A DNA stretch of 64,000 nt from Novosphingobium nitrogenifigens DSM 19370 (GCF_000192575.1 NZ_GL876933.1:799881-863880); one strand, 5' to 3'; positions 19,149-29,340 are shown, counted from the stretch's first letter. A program made the numbers and translations. Notes: generated by a model not told the origin, from the sequence alone.

Positions 19149-20729
19149 TCAGCGTCCCTTCTTGGCGCCGGGGATGATCAGGTCGAGCGCGCCGGGAAGG
19201 TCCGGGCCAACGGCACGCGGTTGCAGTCCGTTGTCGGCAACGGCCTTGGCGACTGCGGCCGCAGCGATCTGTTCGGGAGTGGGGCGTGATGGCATGGCGG
19301 CCGTCATGCCGGGCACGCCGATGGAGGTCCAGTTCCATCGGTGCGCGGCCCAGATGTTTGTGCGTATGGCGTCGAGCGCGGCCGGGCCGAGCGCCCCGGT
19401 CTCGTCGATATCGGCCGGAACGGGGAGCAGCGGGATCCCTGCAGGCGGGACGATCGCGATGCTCCAGTCCTGTGCCTGTGCGGCAATGCGTTCTTCGAGG
19501 GCGCGATAGGTGGAGAGCGTCGCACCGGGGAGAGGTGTACCCGCTGCCTGGATCCGATGGGCGGAGCGATCGACGAGAATGGCGTCGGCAGGAACGCCTG
19601 CGGCAACAGCAACCATACCCGTGAGCTTTGTCGCGAGTTGCTGGTCCTGCGTCTTGGTCAGCGCGGCAAGCGCTTCGTCAGCTTTGGCGGAGGCCGGATC
19701 GATGAGCACCTGATCTGCCTCGATCTCGACCGGCTGGCCGAGGTGGGCGGCAAGGGCTGCCTTGAGGCTCGCGGTGGGCACGGCCTGTTTCCGGGGGGCG
19801 ATCACGACGGTACGGATGGCGAGCGGCGTGGCCTGAAAATCGATGTCGAGCTGCGTCACGCGGGCGCGTTCACCCATGGTTTCGGTCAGGGTGGAGCGTA
19901 CCTGTGATGTGATCACGGCTTCGCCCGCGATCCGCTGGAGCGCAAAGCCGAGCGGGACAGCCATGACGACAAAGACCGCGAGGAGGAGGCCAGTCTGAAG
20001 CCAGCTCTGCTTGCTCGAGAGAGCGTGGCCGAACCCGTAGAGCCGCGCCATGATCGTGGCCGAGAGGGCAATGGTCACGAAATTGGTGGCAAAGAGCGCA
20101 AAGGCGCCCCCGGCAATGGAAGTGTTGGCCGTGGCGAGGCCGAAACCCACAGTAGCGAGCGGGGGCATCAGGGCCGTGGCGATGGCGACGCCGACGATCG
20201 TTTCGCCTTTGCCACGGATCAGTGCGAATGTGCCCGCAAGGGCCGAAAACAGCGCCACGACAAGGTCGAACAGATTGGGCTGGGTCCGCGCAAGAATTTC
20301 GGGCGTCGCCGATTTCAGCGGAGAGAGCAGCACGATTGCAGCGGTAAACGCGATCGCGAAGGGCACCGCGATACCAAGGGCGACCAGAGAACGGCGCAAG
20401 CTGGCGAAATCGAACAGCGCGAGGCCAAAGCCCAGCCCCATGATCGGCCCCATCAATGGGGAGATCAGCATGGCGCCGATGACGACCGCAGGGGAGGATT
20501 GCAGCAGGCCGAGTTCGGCAATGCCTGCCGACATCAGCACCATGAAGGCAAAGCGGGGTGTCCAGCCTGCTTCGTCGGCGACCCGCTGCATGACGGCGGG
20601 ATGATCGACGGTTCCGCTGACATGGCGGCGCCACCACAGGCGCGCGCGGGTCGCATAATGGAAGGTCTCCGGCGCCGGTGACGCCGTGGTTCCGGTGTTG
20701 GGCGAGACGGTCATGAGCGTTTGTCCCAT
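19149..20729 (-). CDS. DUF389 domain membrane protein
   Basis: A 526-residue protein. About residues 60-270 form the DUF389 membrane domain (GLLQSSPAVVIGAMLISPLMGPIMGLGFGLAL, then VGVAIATALMPPLATVG), with five or six helices. The C-terminal half is soluble and Ala-rich, with alternating beta/alpha segments. DUF389/TIGR00341 proteins are found across bacteria; function is not established, although a link to ion or sugar stress has been suggested. The start is uncertain between 20729 and 20714. It precedes the antiporter in one operon. Confidence 0.85.
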   Translation of the reverse strand: MGQTLMTVSPNTGTTASPAPETFHYATRARLWWRRHVSGTVDHPAVMQRVADEAGWTPRFAFMVLMSAGIAELGLLQSSPAVVIGAMLISPLMGPIMGLGFGLALFDFASLRRSLVALGIAVPFAIAFTAAIVLLSPLKSATPEILARTQPNLFDLVVALFSALAGTFALIRGKGETIVGVAIATALMPPLATVGFGLATANTSIAGGAFALFATNFVTIALSATIMARLYGFGHALSSKQSWLQTGLLLAVFVVMAVPLGFALQRIAGEAVITSQVRSTLTETMGERARVTQLDIDFQATPLAIRTVVIAPRKQAVPTASLKAALAAHLGQPVEIEADQVLIDPASAKADEALAALTKTQDQQLATKLTGMVAVAAGVPADAILVDRSAHRIQAAGTPLPGATLSTYRALEERIAAQAQDWSIAIVPPAGIPLLPVPADIDETGALGPAALDAIRTNIWAAHRWNWTSIGVPGMTAAMPSRPTPEQIAAAAVAKAVADNGLQPRAVGPDLPGALDLIIPGAKKGR

Positions 20730-20779
20730 CAACTTGCCGTCGGCGCAAATCACTTCGCGCTTGCGGCGGGGCGGATGGG

Positions 20780-20800
20780 GCGAGGGGCAATGCCCCTCGC
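20780..20800 (-). terminator. Hairpin downstream of the TorF-like gene
   Basis: GCGAGGGGC-AAT-GCCCCTCGC is a perfect 9-bp stem with a 3-nt loop between the TorF-like stop and the DUF389 start. There is no T tract. The stem sequence resembles that of the hairpin after malate synthase. Confidence 0.55.
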
Positions 20801-20848
20801 GTGGGGTCCTTTCGTTTCGGGTTCGCGCCTATTTCCCGACGGTCTGCT

Positions 20849-21697
20849 TCAGAACGCGACGGTGGCCGAAAACACTGCCGTACTGCCCGCGATGGACGAT
20901 CCGTCCTTGGTCGAGGAGAAGTTGGGCTGGAGATAGGCGGCCTTGGCTTCGGAAATGTCGGTGTCGATCCAGGCAAGGCCGAGCGTGACCCGGTTGAATG
21001 TCACGTCCGCGCCGAGCATCCAGTCCCAATAACTGCCGGTCGGGGCGACGCTGGTTCCGTTGGGCCCAAGGCCGGGATTGCCCTTGGAATAGCCGACGTG
21101 GCCCTTGAGCGTGATCGGGGTATGGGCGATCCCCACTGTGCCGTCGCCCCAGACATAGAGGTTGTCGTGCTTGGACCCGACCCGGCTTTCAGGCGTGTTG
21201 GACCAGTTGCCGAGCGCCTGTTGCGAGGGGGCATAGGCGACCCCGACCAGTGCCTTGGCCGGGCCGATCTGCTTGCTGACCTTGATGAAAGGCTCGCCGA
21301 AGTCGGTCTTGTCCGCGCCGCCGGGGTACATGTACCAGGTGAGCCCCGCGTCGATGGTGACCCCGCCGATGGTGCGGGCATAGCCGCCGATCACGTCGAA
21401 TTCGAGATTGGCTCCGCCGAAAGTGCCCCACCCGGCGAGATTCGAGCCCCAGACGCCGAGATAGGCGCCGCTCTTGTGGGTGACAGTGGCACCGGCCTGC
21501 ACGGCGAAGTGCTTGTCGCTCTGCGAGACGCCGCGCAGGCGGTAATCGGTGACGACAGCGGCGCTGCCGCTGAGCGTGAAATCCTTGGGCGGGTCGGTTT
21601 CGTCGGCCAGCGCCGGGGTGGCAAGGGCAAGCAAGGGTGCCGCAGTCGCCAGAACGGCGGCCATGCGGGAAACGCGAAGTGTATCGATCCTGTCCAT
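20849..21697 (-). CDS. TorF family putative porin
   Basis: A 282-residue outer-membrane protein with a signal peptide ending ATPALAD (about residue 31). The early segment FTLSGSAAVVTDYRLRGVSQSDKHFAVQAG and the LTWYMYPGG motif are typical of the TIGR02001/TorF family, and alternating amphipathic strands run to a C-terminal Phe (FSATVAF), as needed for beta-barrel assembly. These barrels are proposed small-molecule channels; the substrate is unknown. Confidence 0.88.
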   Translation of the reverse strand: MDRIDTLRVSRMAAVLATAAPLLALATPALADETDPPKDFTLSGSAAVVTDYRLRGVSQSDKHFAVQAGATVTHKSGAYLGVWGSNLAGWGTFGGANLEFDVIGGYARTIGGVTIDAGLTWYMYPGGADKTDFGEPFIKVSKQIGPAKALVGVAYAPSQQALGNWSNTPESRVGSKHDNLYVWGDGTVGIAHTPITLKGHVGYSKGNPGLGPNGTSVAPTGSYWDWMLGADVTFNRVTLGLAWIDTDISEAKAAYLQPNFSSTKDGSSIAGSTAVFSATVAF

Positions 21698-21937
21698 TGT
21701 CGCGGAACTCCTCCGGGATAATCAGAGCACGTCCCTTCTGCGGGTGCCGGATCAGGCCATCCTTTCGAGCGGACCTTGGCAGGTCTGCCCTCGGGCCTTC
21801 GTCGCCGGACACGCAGCGATCTTGGACAGCGGGAGTGTCCCGCCGTTTGCCGGTGTGTAAGGAATCATTGCTGGCAGGGCAGGGGCCCGAGAGCGTGGCC
21901 GCAGTGTGCCGTTCAGGTCACACCGACGGGTGGGGCG

Positions 21938-22783
21938 TCAGTTTCCGCCGGTGGTCTTGCCGCCCATGATCCGGGCAATGGCGACGAAGTCGGCAACGTC
22001 CAGCGTTTCGGCACGGCGTTGCGGGTCGATGCCGAGCGTTTCGAGCGCATCGAGAGCGCCGGGCAGGCCCTTGAGCGATTGGCGCAGCATCTTGCGGCGC
22101 TGACCGAAGGCGGCTTCGGTCACGCGTTCGAGTGTCCGGGCACTGACCCCATCGGGCATCTCGGCCGGTTCGACATGGACGATGGCCGACATGACCTTGG
22201 GCGGCGGGGTGAACGCGCTGCGGTGCACTTTCATCGCGATGCGCGGGGTGGCGCGCCACTGCGACAGGATGGCAAGGCGGCCATAGGCATCACTGCCCGT
22301 CTTTGCGACGATGCGCTCGGCCACTTCGAGCTGGAACATCAGCGTCAGAGAGCGCCAGCGCGGCGGCCACGCCTGTCCCGACAACCAGCCGGTGAAGAGC
22401 CCGGTGCCGACATTGTAGGGGAGGTTGGCGGCAATGTGCCATTCGCCTTCGAACAGGGTCTCGGGCGCGATCTTCATCGCGTCGCCCTCGATCACGCGGA
22501 GTTGACCCGGAAAGGCTTCGCCCAGTTCCGCCAGCGCAGGAAGGCAGCGGCGATCCATTTCGATCGCGGTCACGCGCGCGCCGGCACGCAAAAGCGCGCG
22601 GGTAAGCCCGCCGGGGCCGGGGCCCACTTCCAGAACGTCCGCTCCGGCAAGCTTGCCTGGAACTGCGGCAATGCGGTCGAGCAGCTGTTCGTCGAACAGG
22701 AAATTCTGTCCCAGCGACTTTTGCGCGGACAGGCCGTGGCGCGCGACGACGTCGCGCAAGGGCGGGAGCGTCGGGGGCGTCAT
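21938..22783 (-). CDS. rsmA: 16S rRNA (A1518/A1519-N6)-dimethyltransferase RsmA
   Basis: A 281-residue enzyme that dimethylates two adjacent adenines near the 3' end of 16S rRNA as a late step in 30S maturation. Motifs are SLGQNFLFD, the SAM site LEVGPGPGGLTRALL, the acidic EMD, and the target-base motif NLPYNVGTGLF. ATG 22783 overlaps the pdxA stop as ATGA. Last gene of lptD-surA-pdxA-rsmA, the order also seen in enterobacteria. Confidence 0.97.
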   Translation of the reverse strand: MTPPTLPPLRDVVARHGLSAQKSLGQNFLFDEQLLDRIAAVPGKLAGADVLEVGPGPGGLTRALLRAGARVTAIEMDRRCLPALAELGEAFPGQLRVIEGDAMKIAPETLFEGEWHIAANLPYNVGTGLFTGWLSGQAWPPRWRSLTLMFQLEVAERIVAKTGSDAYGRLAILSQWRATPRIAMKVHRSAFTPPPKVMSAIVHVEPAEMPDGVSARTLERVTEAAFGQRRKMLRQSLKGLPGALDALETLGIDPQRRAETLDVADFVAIARIMGGKTTGGN

Positions 22784-23808
22784 TCCGCCGCAGCGGCGGC
22801 CCGGCGTGCCGCGCATTGTCCGGCCATGCGGATGGCCGCAACGGTTGCGCCCGAACGTGCCGCGCCGGTCCCGGCAATGCCGAAGGCGGTGCCGTGGTCG
22901 GGGGACGTGCGCACAATCGGCAAGCCCAGCGTGACATTCACGCCTTCGTCGAAATCCAGCACCTTGAGCGGGATCAGTGCCTGATCGTGATACATGCACA
23001 CGGCAAGGTCATAGGCCTGGCGCGCATGGGCATGGAACATGGTGTCGGCGGGCAAGGGGCCGGTGGTGGCAATCCCTGCGGCATTGAGCGCGGCGATCGC
23101 GGGCGCGATGATCGTCTGTTCTTCGTGCCCCATGCGACCGTCTTCACCCGCGTGGGGGTTGAGCCCCGCAACGGCAAGGCGCGGTGCGGCGATCCCGAAA
23201 TCGCGACGCAGCGCAGCTGCCGCAATGGCTGCGCGCGAGCGGATGAGCTCGCTCGTCAGCAGTCCGGGGACGCTTGCCAACGCGACATGGACGGTGATCG
23301 GAATGACGCGCAGGTTGGGGCCGGCAAGCATCATCACCGCCTTGGTCGCGCTGATCCCGCAAGCTTCGGCCACGAATTCGGTCTGGCCGGGAAAATCGAA
23401 GCCGACTTCGGCGAGACGGCTCTTGGCGATCGGGGCCGTGACGAGAGCCGCCGCCGCGCCGCCGCGCACGAGCCCGGTTGCCATTTCGAGACTGCGCAGG
23501 GCGAGCGTCGCTCCGGCCGCATCGGGCTTGCCGGGGGTATAGTCGCCTTCGCCGATGTCGAGCACGGGCAAGGCCTTGTCGAAGGCCTCGAGCGCTTCCT
23601 GCGGGGTTGTGACTGCGGTCACCCGCGCATGGAGGCCGCGCTGGCGAGCCGCCTTCTCGATGACCCGCTTTGAGCCGACGACCATGAACGGAGGCAGGTT
23701 GTCAGCGCCCGACAGGGCCCAGGCGGCGACCGCCAGTTCCGGGCCGACCCCGGCGGGATCGCCCATGCTGACCGCGAGCGGCAAGGCGGGGTTGGGGACC
23801 GGAGACAT
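22780..23808 (-). CDS. pdxA: 4-hydroxythreonine-4-phosphate dehydrogenase PdxA
   Basis: A 342-residue NAD-dependent, metal-dependent enzyme of pyridoxal-5'-phosphate synthesis. The start SMGDPAGVGPELA, the TAPIAKSRL segment, GQTEFVAEACG, LNPHAGEDGRMG with metal-binding His/Asp, MFHAHARQAYDLAVCMYHDQALIPLK, and RTSPDHGTAFGIAG are all typical. It starts 7 bases after the surA stop and overlaps rsmA by 4 bases. Confidence 0.97.
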   Translation of the reverse strand: MSPVPNPALPLAVSMGDPAGVGPELAVAAWALSGADNLPPFMVVGSKRVIEKAARQRGLHARVTAVTTPQEALEAFDKALPVLDIGEGDYTPGKPDAAGATLALRSLEMATGLVRGGAAAALVTAPIAKSRLAEVGFDFPGQTEFVAEACGISATKAVMMLAGPNLRVIPITVHVALASVPGLLTSELIRSRAAIAAAALRRDFGIAAPRLAVAGLNPHAGEDGRMGHEEQTIIAPAIAALNAAGIATTGPLPADTMFHAHARQAYDLAVCMYHDQALIPLKVLDFDEGVNVTLGLPIVRTSPDHGTAFGIAGTGAARSGATVAAIRMAGQCAARRAAAAAE

Positions 23809-23815
23809 CGCGCGA

Positions 23816-25219
23816 TCAGTTGTATTCGATGACGGCGTCGCGGCGAAGGTCGCGCAGGTACGTCTGCGCGCGCTTGTTCACGCGGTCGTCCTCGATCTGC
23901 GACTGGAGCTGTTCGAAGCTCGGACCGTTTTCAACCTTGGGATCGTCGCGTCCGCACAGCATCAGCACGCGCACGCCGTCCTCGATCGACCCGAACGGGG
24001 GCGTCGCTTCGCCGACAGCAAGCTTCAGCACGGTATCCTGCAGCGCGACGGGAAGGTCGCGCGCGCGGATCTGGTCGTTGGCAACGACGCTGGCGCCGAT
24101 CTGCGTGGCGGCGGCATCGACCTGGCCGCAGCCGTGGATCGCCTTGACCACCTTGGCAAATTCCGCCGCCTTGGCCGCGGCATCCTTTTCAGCGGTGCCC
24201 TTGGGGAACGTGATCGAGACCTGCTTGAGGCTGAGGATCGAGTCGCGCGCGTCTGCGGTCAGCACCTGACGCTTGTCGATCACGTAAATGATCGAATACC
24301 CGCCGGCGAGAGCGATCGGCCCGGCCAGCTGACCGGGACCCATCGTCGTTGCGCTGGTGGCCAGTTCCTGGGGCAACTGGACAAGACGGATCCAGCCCAG
24401 GTCGCCGCCGACCGCCGCCGTCGAGGCTTCGGAGAACTGGCGGGCATAGGCGGTGAAGCTGCCGCCTTTCTTCAACTGCTCGACGATCTTGTCTGCGTTG
24501 GCGAGAACCTGAGAGCGGTTTTCGTCGGTGGCGGACAGGAAGATTTCGCCGATGTGGTATTCCTCGGTGCCCTTGGCCGCCTTCATCCGGTCCATCATTT
24601 CGCGGACTTCGGAATCCGAAACGTTGATATAGGGCTGGACGTTGCGGCGAAGCAGGCGCTGCCAGGCCATTTCACCCTTGATCTGGCGCTTGAGCGAAGC
24701 GGCGGACGATCCGATCGAGGTCAGGTACTTTTCGAGCGCGGCGGTGTTCTGGCCGAAATTCTGCTGGGCGACGCGGTCGAACGACTGGTTCACTTCCTCT
24801 TCGTCGATTTCGATGCCGACGCCCTTGGCTTCCTGGATCTGGAGCGTTTCGTCGATCAGGTTGCGCAGGACCTGCGCGCGCAGGCGTTCCTGTTCCTCGG
24901 CTGGGATCTTGTTGCCGCCGCCGTTGGCATTGATGATCAGCGCAAGGCGCTGGTCGATGTCGGTGCCGGTGATGATCTCGCCGTTGACGATCGCGGTGGC
25001 ACGGCGATGGTTGGGGTCCATCTTGCCGAAGAATTTGGGATTGGTCGGCAGGTTGAGATTGCCGTCAAGATCGGTCGTGGTCGCAGGCGCCTCTACCGGG
25101 ACATCCTGCGCAACGGCGATCGAGGTCGCAAGCGGGCCAGCGAGAGTGATGCCCAGCATCAGCGTCATGCGCAGGGTTACGCGTCCGGAGGCGGGCAGCA
25201 GGCGAAGGACGGCATTCAT
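23816..25219 (-). CDS. surA: Periplasmic chaperone / peptidyl-prolyl isomerase SurA
   Basis: A 467-residue periplasmic protein that escorts outer-membrane proteins to the BAM complex. The signal peptide ends IAVAQ. A SurA N-terminal helical domain (VNGEIITGTDIDQRLALI) follows, then one or two parvulin-like regions: EEYHIGEIFLSATDENRSQVLANADKIVEQLKKGGSFTAYARQFSE is clearly parvulin-like, while the second is degenerate. It sits in its usual place between lptD and pdxA. A putative terminator and 199 bases separate it from lptD, so it may also have its own promoter. Confidence 0.93.
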   Translation of the reverse strand: MNAVLRLLPASGRVTLRMTLMLGITLAGPLATSIAVAQDVPVEAPATTTDLDGNLNLPTNPKFFGKMDPNHRRATAIVNGEIITGTDIDQRLALIINANGGGNKIPAEEQERLRAQVLRNLIDETLQIQEAKGVGIEIDEEEVNQSFDRVAQQNFGQNTAALEKYLTSIGSSAASLKRQIKGEMAWQRLLRRNVQPYINVSDSEVREMMDRMKAAKGTEEYHIGEIFLSATDENRSQVLANADKIVEQLKKGGSFTAYARQFSEASTAAVGGDLGWIRLVQLPQELATSATTMGPGQLAGPIALAGGYSIIYVIDKRQVLTADARDSILSLKQVSITFPKGTAEKDAAAKAAEFAKVVKAIHGCGQVDAAATQIGASVVANDQIRARDLPVALQDTVLKLAVGEATPPFGSIEDGVRVLMLCGRDDPKVENGPSFEQLQSQIEDDRVNKRAQTYLRDLRRDAVIEYN

Positions 25220-25377
25220 GGCAATTCGTCGTTCCTGTTCGATGCACCGGGCGCAGACGACCGGGCAAGGGCGCGTAACCTGCCGGGTGCTTTTCCGGAC
25301 TTTGACAAGACCGGCTTAACCCAAGCTTAGTGCCGGGGCGATAGCCGGTTTGTCCCGGCGAGGGAAGTTCGCCGGGG

Positions 25378-25398
25378 AAAAAGAGCGCAAGCCCTTTT
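25378..25398 (-). terminator. Hairpin with T tract after lptD
   Basis: Read on the minus strand, AAAAGGGC-TTGC-GCTCTTTT is an 8-bp stem (one G-T pair) running into TTTTT. A second perfect 8-bp hairpin, CCCGGCGA/TCGCCGGG (25354-25376), follows immediately. Together they could cut lptD transcription before surA. Confidence 0.6.
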
Positions 25399-25418
25399 CG
25401 TGTCTCGTTTTCCTTTGA

Positions 25419-27752
25419 TCAGCGCGAACCGATGTTCCGAAGCGAAAGGCTGAGGAGATAGGAGTTGCCGCGCACGACGTCGCCCGTGGTGACATAGTCG
25501 CGCCGCCACGTGAACGCGAGGTCGAGACACCCGTCGGTATAGGCGACCCCAAGCCGGTGACGCAGCATTTCAAAGCCGTTCGATCCGTTGATGGGATCGT
25601 CCTGCTTCGTTGTCAGGTTGACGACCGCCGAGCCGAACACAGACCAGTAGCGGGTGATCGCCGCGCGGGCGGAGGCAAGCAGTTCCTTGTTGTCCTGCAA
25701 ATCCTCGTAGGTCGTCGGGATACTGCGGTTGAGCGCCATGTAGCCGACCTCGACATAGGTCCGGTGGTTGCCGATGGTCGCGTCGATTTCGTTGCGACGC
25801 ACTTCCAGCGTGTTCTTGTCGAGCTGGAACCGCTCGGTCAGCTTGATGATGTCGCGGAAGCGGATTTCGGTGCGTCCGACGATGTCCGACACTTTCGCGC
25901 CGAGACCGGTGCCGTCGGGAACGAGATCGGTCTGGTCCTTGAATCGATAGGACTGCCCGATCGTCGTCGAGATGCGCCAGCCCGGCAGGTCGAGCCGCCA
26001 GTCGAAACCGTAGGTCACGCGCACGCCGTCTTCGACGCGGTCGTAACCGGGATACCGGTTCAGTGCGAATATGTTGTAGTCCTCAAGCTCGATCGAGCGC
26101 GAGTCCTCGTTGGGAATGGCAAGGTTGCGGATATGCGGCGTGGCGACGATCTGGACACGCGGGGTCAGTACCTGGGTGCCGCCGAACAGCGTGCCGACCA
26201 AAGCCCACTTCATGTCGATCGCTGCCGTCGCGATCCCGCGCGCCTGCCAGCCGGGCAAGCCCTGATACAGGGTGTTGGTGGTGAGCGAGTTGCCCGAACT
26301 GTGATAGATGTCGCCGCGCAGCAGCGTGGTAAAGGTCACTTCCTGCCCGCCGGGAAGGATGCGGTGGAGATCCCACTGCACCCGGGCCAGCGCGCGCTGG
26401 GTATCCTGTCCCGACGAACGGGTCAGGGCCAGCGAGTTGACCTCGACCTCGAGCTTGCCGCCGATGCCGGGCATGTCATAGCGGTGGCGGTAATCCAGGC
26501 TGGGCAGGGCAAAGGGCACCAGCCCCTGCACGTCGTTGACCCGGATCGCCTGAACCGCCCACCCTGCAAGGCTGAAATAGGAATTGGAATCGATGCGTTC
26601 GAGATTGACCGACGAGCGCAGGCGGTCATCGGCGGAAATGTCGTAACGGCGCAGGAACGTGCGGTCGGAGACGTAGCGGCCGTATGCAGTCACGCTCCAC
26701 TTCTCGTCGAGCTGGAAGCGGCCGTTCGCCTCGATATAGCCACGCCAGTCGTACTGGCCGTTGCCCACGGTGACGGTGGAGCCGTTGGCATCGGTGGTCG
26801 CGTCGTTCTGGCGGCTGCGGGTGAGGTAGCCGGTGACCTGGAACGCGCCGTTGGATGTCAGCTGGCGATAGCGCCCGGTGATCATCGGCAGGCCCTTGGT
26901 AAAGAGCGTACCGGTGACCGCGAGGTCCTTGTTGTTGGCAAAGCGCCAGTAATAGGTGCTGCCGATCTGGGCGCCGTTCGACGAGCCGAGGCGGAAGTCG
27001 GGAACGAGCAGGCCGCTGGTGCTGCGGAAGTCGACCGTGTGGCCAAGTCCGGGCAGGGGCAGCAGCGGAATGCCGAAGACCCGCAGTTTCGCCCCGTAAT
27101 AGCGCACCATCTTGTCCGAGGCGCGATAGGTGATGCGGACTGCGGTGATTTCCCAGCTGGGATGGCGCGGGCAATTGTCGGAATCGACGACGTCGCAGCC
27201 GGTATAGGCCCCGCCGCGCAGCACCATGTTGCCCGCATCGTCGCGCTGGGCCGACTTGGCGGCAAGACGGCCGCCTTCGTGCAGGACGAACAGGAGGTCT
27301 TCGGTCGCGCCCGCCTTGAACTCGTCGGTCAGTTCGAGGTGGTCGGCATAGAGGACATTGCCGTCTTCGTCGACGAAGCGGACATTGCCCGCCGCCATGA
27401 TCTGCCCGGTCTTGCGGTTCCACGTCACGGTGTCCGCGCGGACGCTCTGGTCGGCGCGATGGGCGACGACATTGCCCGATGCTGTGACCAGCTCGGCATC
27501 GTTGTCGTAATTGACCTTGTCCGCCTGGAACCGGATCGTTTCGTCCTTGGCGGGGGTGGGGGCGCCGTTGCTTTCGGTGTCGCTGCCCGAATCGGAAGGA
27601 TCGGGCGCGGCCGTCGGCGCGGGTTCTTTCAGCGCGGCCGCATAAGCAGGCAAAGCGCCCATCATGCCCGCAAAAGCGAGGCAGGCAGCCACATGGCGCG
27701 CCCGCAAGCGATCGGAAAAGGCTTGCGGCTGCGGCCGCGTCAGGGGTTGCAT
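25419..27752 (-). CDS. lptD: LPS-assembly protein LptD
   Basis: A 777-residue outer-membrane protein that with LptE inserts lipopolysaccharide into the outer leaflet. A signal peptide ends ALPAYAA (about residue 39). A beta-taco OstA domain covers about 70-190 (IRFQADKVNYDNDAELVTASGNVV, VTWNRKTGQIMAAGNV), then the C-terminal barrel (VDFRSTSGLLVPDFRLGSSNGAQI onward). Few cysteines: C205/C213 region GCDVVDSDNCP is notable. ATG 27752 precedes the signal peptide. It starts divergently from pepA. Confidence 0.95.
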   Translation of the reverse strand: MQPLTRPQPQAFSDRLRARHVAACLAFAGMMGALPAYAAALKEPAPTAAPDPSDSGSDTESNGAPTPAKDETIRFQADKVNYDNDAELVTASGNVVAHRADQSVRADTVTWNRKTGQIMAAGNVRFVDEDGNVLYADHLELTDEFKAGATEDLLFVLHEGGRLAAKSAQRDDAGNMVLRGGAYTGCDVVDSDNCPRHPSWEITAVRITYRASDKMVRYYGAKLRVFGIPLLPLPGLGHTVDFRSTSGLLVPDFRLGSSNGAQIGSTYYWRFANNKDLAVTGTLFTKGLPMITGRYRQLTSNGAFQVTGYLTRSRQNDATTDANGSTVTVGNGQYDWRGYIEANGRFQLDEKWSVTAYGRYVSDRTFLRRYDISADDRLRSSVNLERIDSNSYFSLAGWAVQAIRVNDVQGLVPFALPSLDYRHRYDMPGIGGKLEVEVNSLALTRSSGQDTQRALARVQWDLHRILPGGQEVTFTTLLRGDIYHSSGNSLTTNTLYQGLPGWQARGIATAAIDMKWALVGTLFGGTQVLTPRVQIVATPHIRNLAIPNEDSRSIELEDYNIFALNRYPGYDRVEDGVRVTYGFDWRLDLPGWRISTTIGQSYRFKDQTDLVPDGTGLGAKVSDIVGRTEIRFRDIIKLTERFQLDKNTLEVRRNEIDATIGNHRTYVEVGYMALNRSIPTTYEDLQDNKELLASARAAITRYWSVFGSAVVNLTTKQDDPINGSNGFEMLRHRLGVAYTDGCLDLAFTWRRDYVTTGDVVRGNSYLLSLSLRNIGSR

Positions 27753-27882
27753 GCGCTTGCCTATCGCACCGGTGCGCCTTAACTGCAAACCCACAATTTG
27801 CGGTATTCCCCTGTCTTCGGCGGTTCGCGCGCAAGCGTTGCACCGGGTCCACAGGCGGCACTGCCGATGAGGAGCGCCAAGC

Positions 27883-29340
27883 ATGACTATCGTTTTCGCC
27901 TCTGCAGGGGATGTTCGCCCCCGTCTTGTCGCGCGGCTCGTCGCCGAAGGGCAGTTTCCGGCCGATTGTGCCGGGACCGTGCGCGAAGCGGCCGAAGCGG
28001 CCCGTTTCGCGGGCAAGGTCGGGCAGGTTTTTGAAACCTTTTCGTCTGGGGATCAAGGGCTTGAGCGTCTCGCCCTCGCCGGGATCGGCAAGGGTTCCGG
28101 GGCTGATCGCCCCGCGGCTCTTGAACGCGCGGGCGGCGCTCTGGTCGCCAAGTACCTGACTTCGGGCGAAACCGCGCTGGGAATCGATTTTGCCGGTTCG
28201 GCCCTGACGGCGGCCGAGGCGGTTGCGGTCCTTCTGGCCGCGCGCCTGCGCTCGTGGCGCTGGGACGCCTACAAGACGCGCCTCTCTGCCGAACAGAAGC
28301 CCTCCCTCGAACGCATCGTCGCGATCGGCGCCCCCGAAGGGACGCAAGCCCTGTGGCAGGTCGAGGCCGCGCTTGCGACCGGCATTGAATTTGCTCGCGA
28401 ACTGGTGACCGAACCGGCCAACATTATCTATCCCGAAAGCTTCGTTGCCCGCTGCAAGGATCGCTTTGCGACGACCGGCATCGAGATCGTCGTGCTCGAC
28501 AAGGCGGAACTCGAAGCGCTCGGCATGGGCGCGCTGCTCGGTGTGGCGCAAGGGTCGGTGCGCGAACCGCGCGTGCTGGCGCTGCGCTGGAAAGGCCGTG
28601 CGGGTGCCCGTCCCACTGCGTTCGTGGGCAAGGGCGTGACGTTCGACACCGGCGGCATTTCGATCAAGCCGGCCGCCGGGATGGAAGACATGAAGTGGGA
28701 CATGGGCGGCGCAGCGGCAGTTGCCGGTGCCATGCTGGCGATTGCCCTGCGCAAGGCCGAAGCCGACGTGATCGGCGTCGTCGGTCTGGTCGAGAACATG
28801 CCCGACGGCAATGCGCAGCGCCCCGGCGACGTCGTCACCTCGCTTTCGGGCCAGACAATCGAAGTCATCAACACCGATGCCGAAGGGCGGCTGGTGCTGT
28901 GCGACGTGCTGACCTGGGTCCAGCGCACGTATGCTCCGGCCACGATCGTCGATCTCGCCACACTGACCGGCGCGATGATCATTTCGCTGGGGCATGAATA
29001 TGGCGGCATGTTCGCGAACGACGACCTGCTCGCGGCGGGGCTCGACGCGGCGGGCAAGGCCAGCGGGGACAAGCTCTGGCGTTTCCCGCTCGGCTCTGCC
29101 TATGACAAGCTGATCGACAGCCCGATCGCCGACATGAAGAACGTCGGCCCGCGCTATGGCGGCTCGATCACGGCGGCGCAGTTCCTGCAGCGTTACGTCG
29201 AGGACGGCGTCGCCTGGGCCCATCTCGACATTGCCGGGATGGTCTGGTCCGACAAGGCCGGGGCGACGCACGACAAGGGCGCGACCGGGTTCGGCGTGCG
29301 CCTGCTCGATCGCTACGTCCGCGACGTTCTCGAAGCCTGA
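27883..29340 (+). CDS. pepA: Leucyl aminopeptidase (M17)
   Basis: A 485-residue two-zinc aminopeptidase that trims N-terminal residues, preferring Leu. The catalytic C-terminal half shows KGVTFDTGGISIKPA, MKWDMGGAAAV, the family signature NTDAEGRLVLCDVL and the later DIAGMVW. The N-terminal half is the macro-like domain of M17. GAGGAG stands 10-15 bases before ATG 27883. holC follows by 25 bases, a very common pairing. Confidence 0.97.
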   Translation: MTIVFASAGDVRPRLVARLVAEGQFPADCAGTVREAAEAARFAGKVGQVFETFSSGDQGLERLALAGIGKGSGADRPAALERAGGALVAKYLTSGETALGIDFAGSALTAAEAVAVLLAARLRSWRWDAYKTRLSAEQKPSLERIVAIGAPEGTQALWQVEAALATGIEFARELVTEPANIIYPESFVARCKDRFATTGIEIVVLDKAELEALGMGALLGVAQGSVREPRVLALRWKGRAGARPTAFVGKGVTFDTGGISIKPAAGMEDMKWDMGGAAAVAGAMLAIALRKAEADVIGVVGLVENMPDGNAQRPGDVVTSLSGQTIEVINTDAEGRLVLCDVLTWVQRTYAPATIVDLATLTGAMIISLGHEYGGMFANDDLLAAGLDAAGKASGDKLWRFPLGSAYDKLIDSPIADMKNVGPRYGGSITAAQFLQRYVEDGVAWAHLDIAGMVWSDKAGATHDKGATGFGVRLLDRYVRDVLEA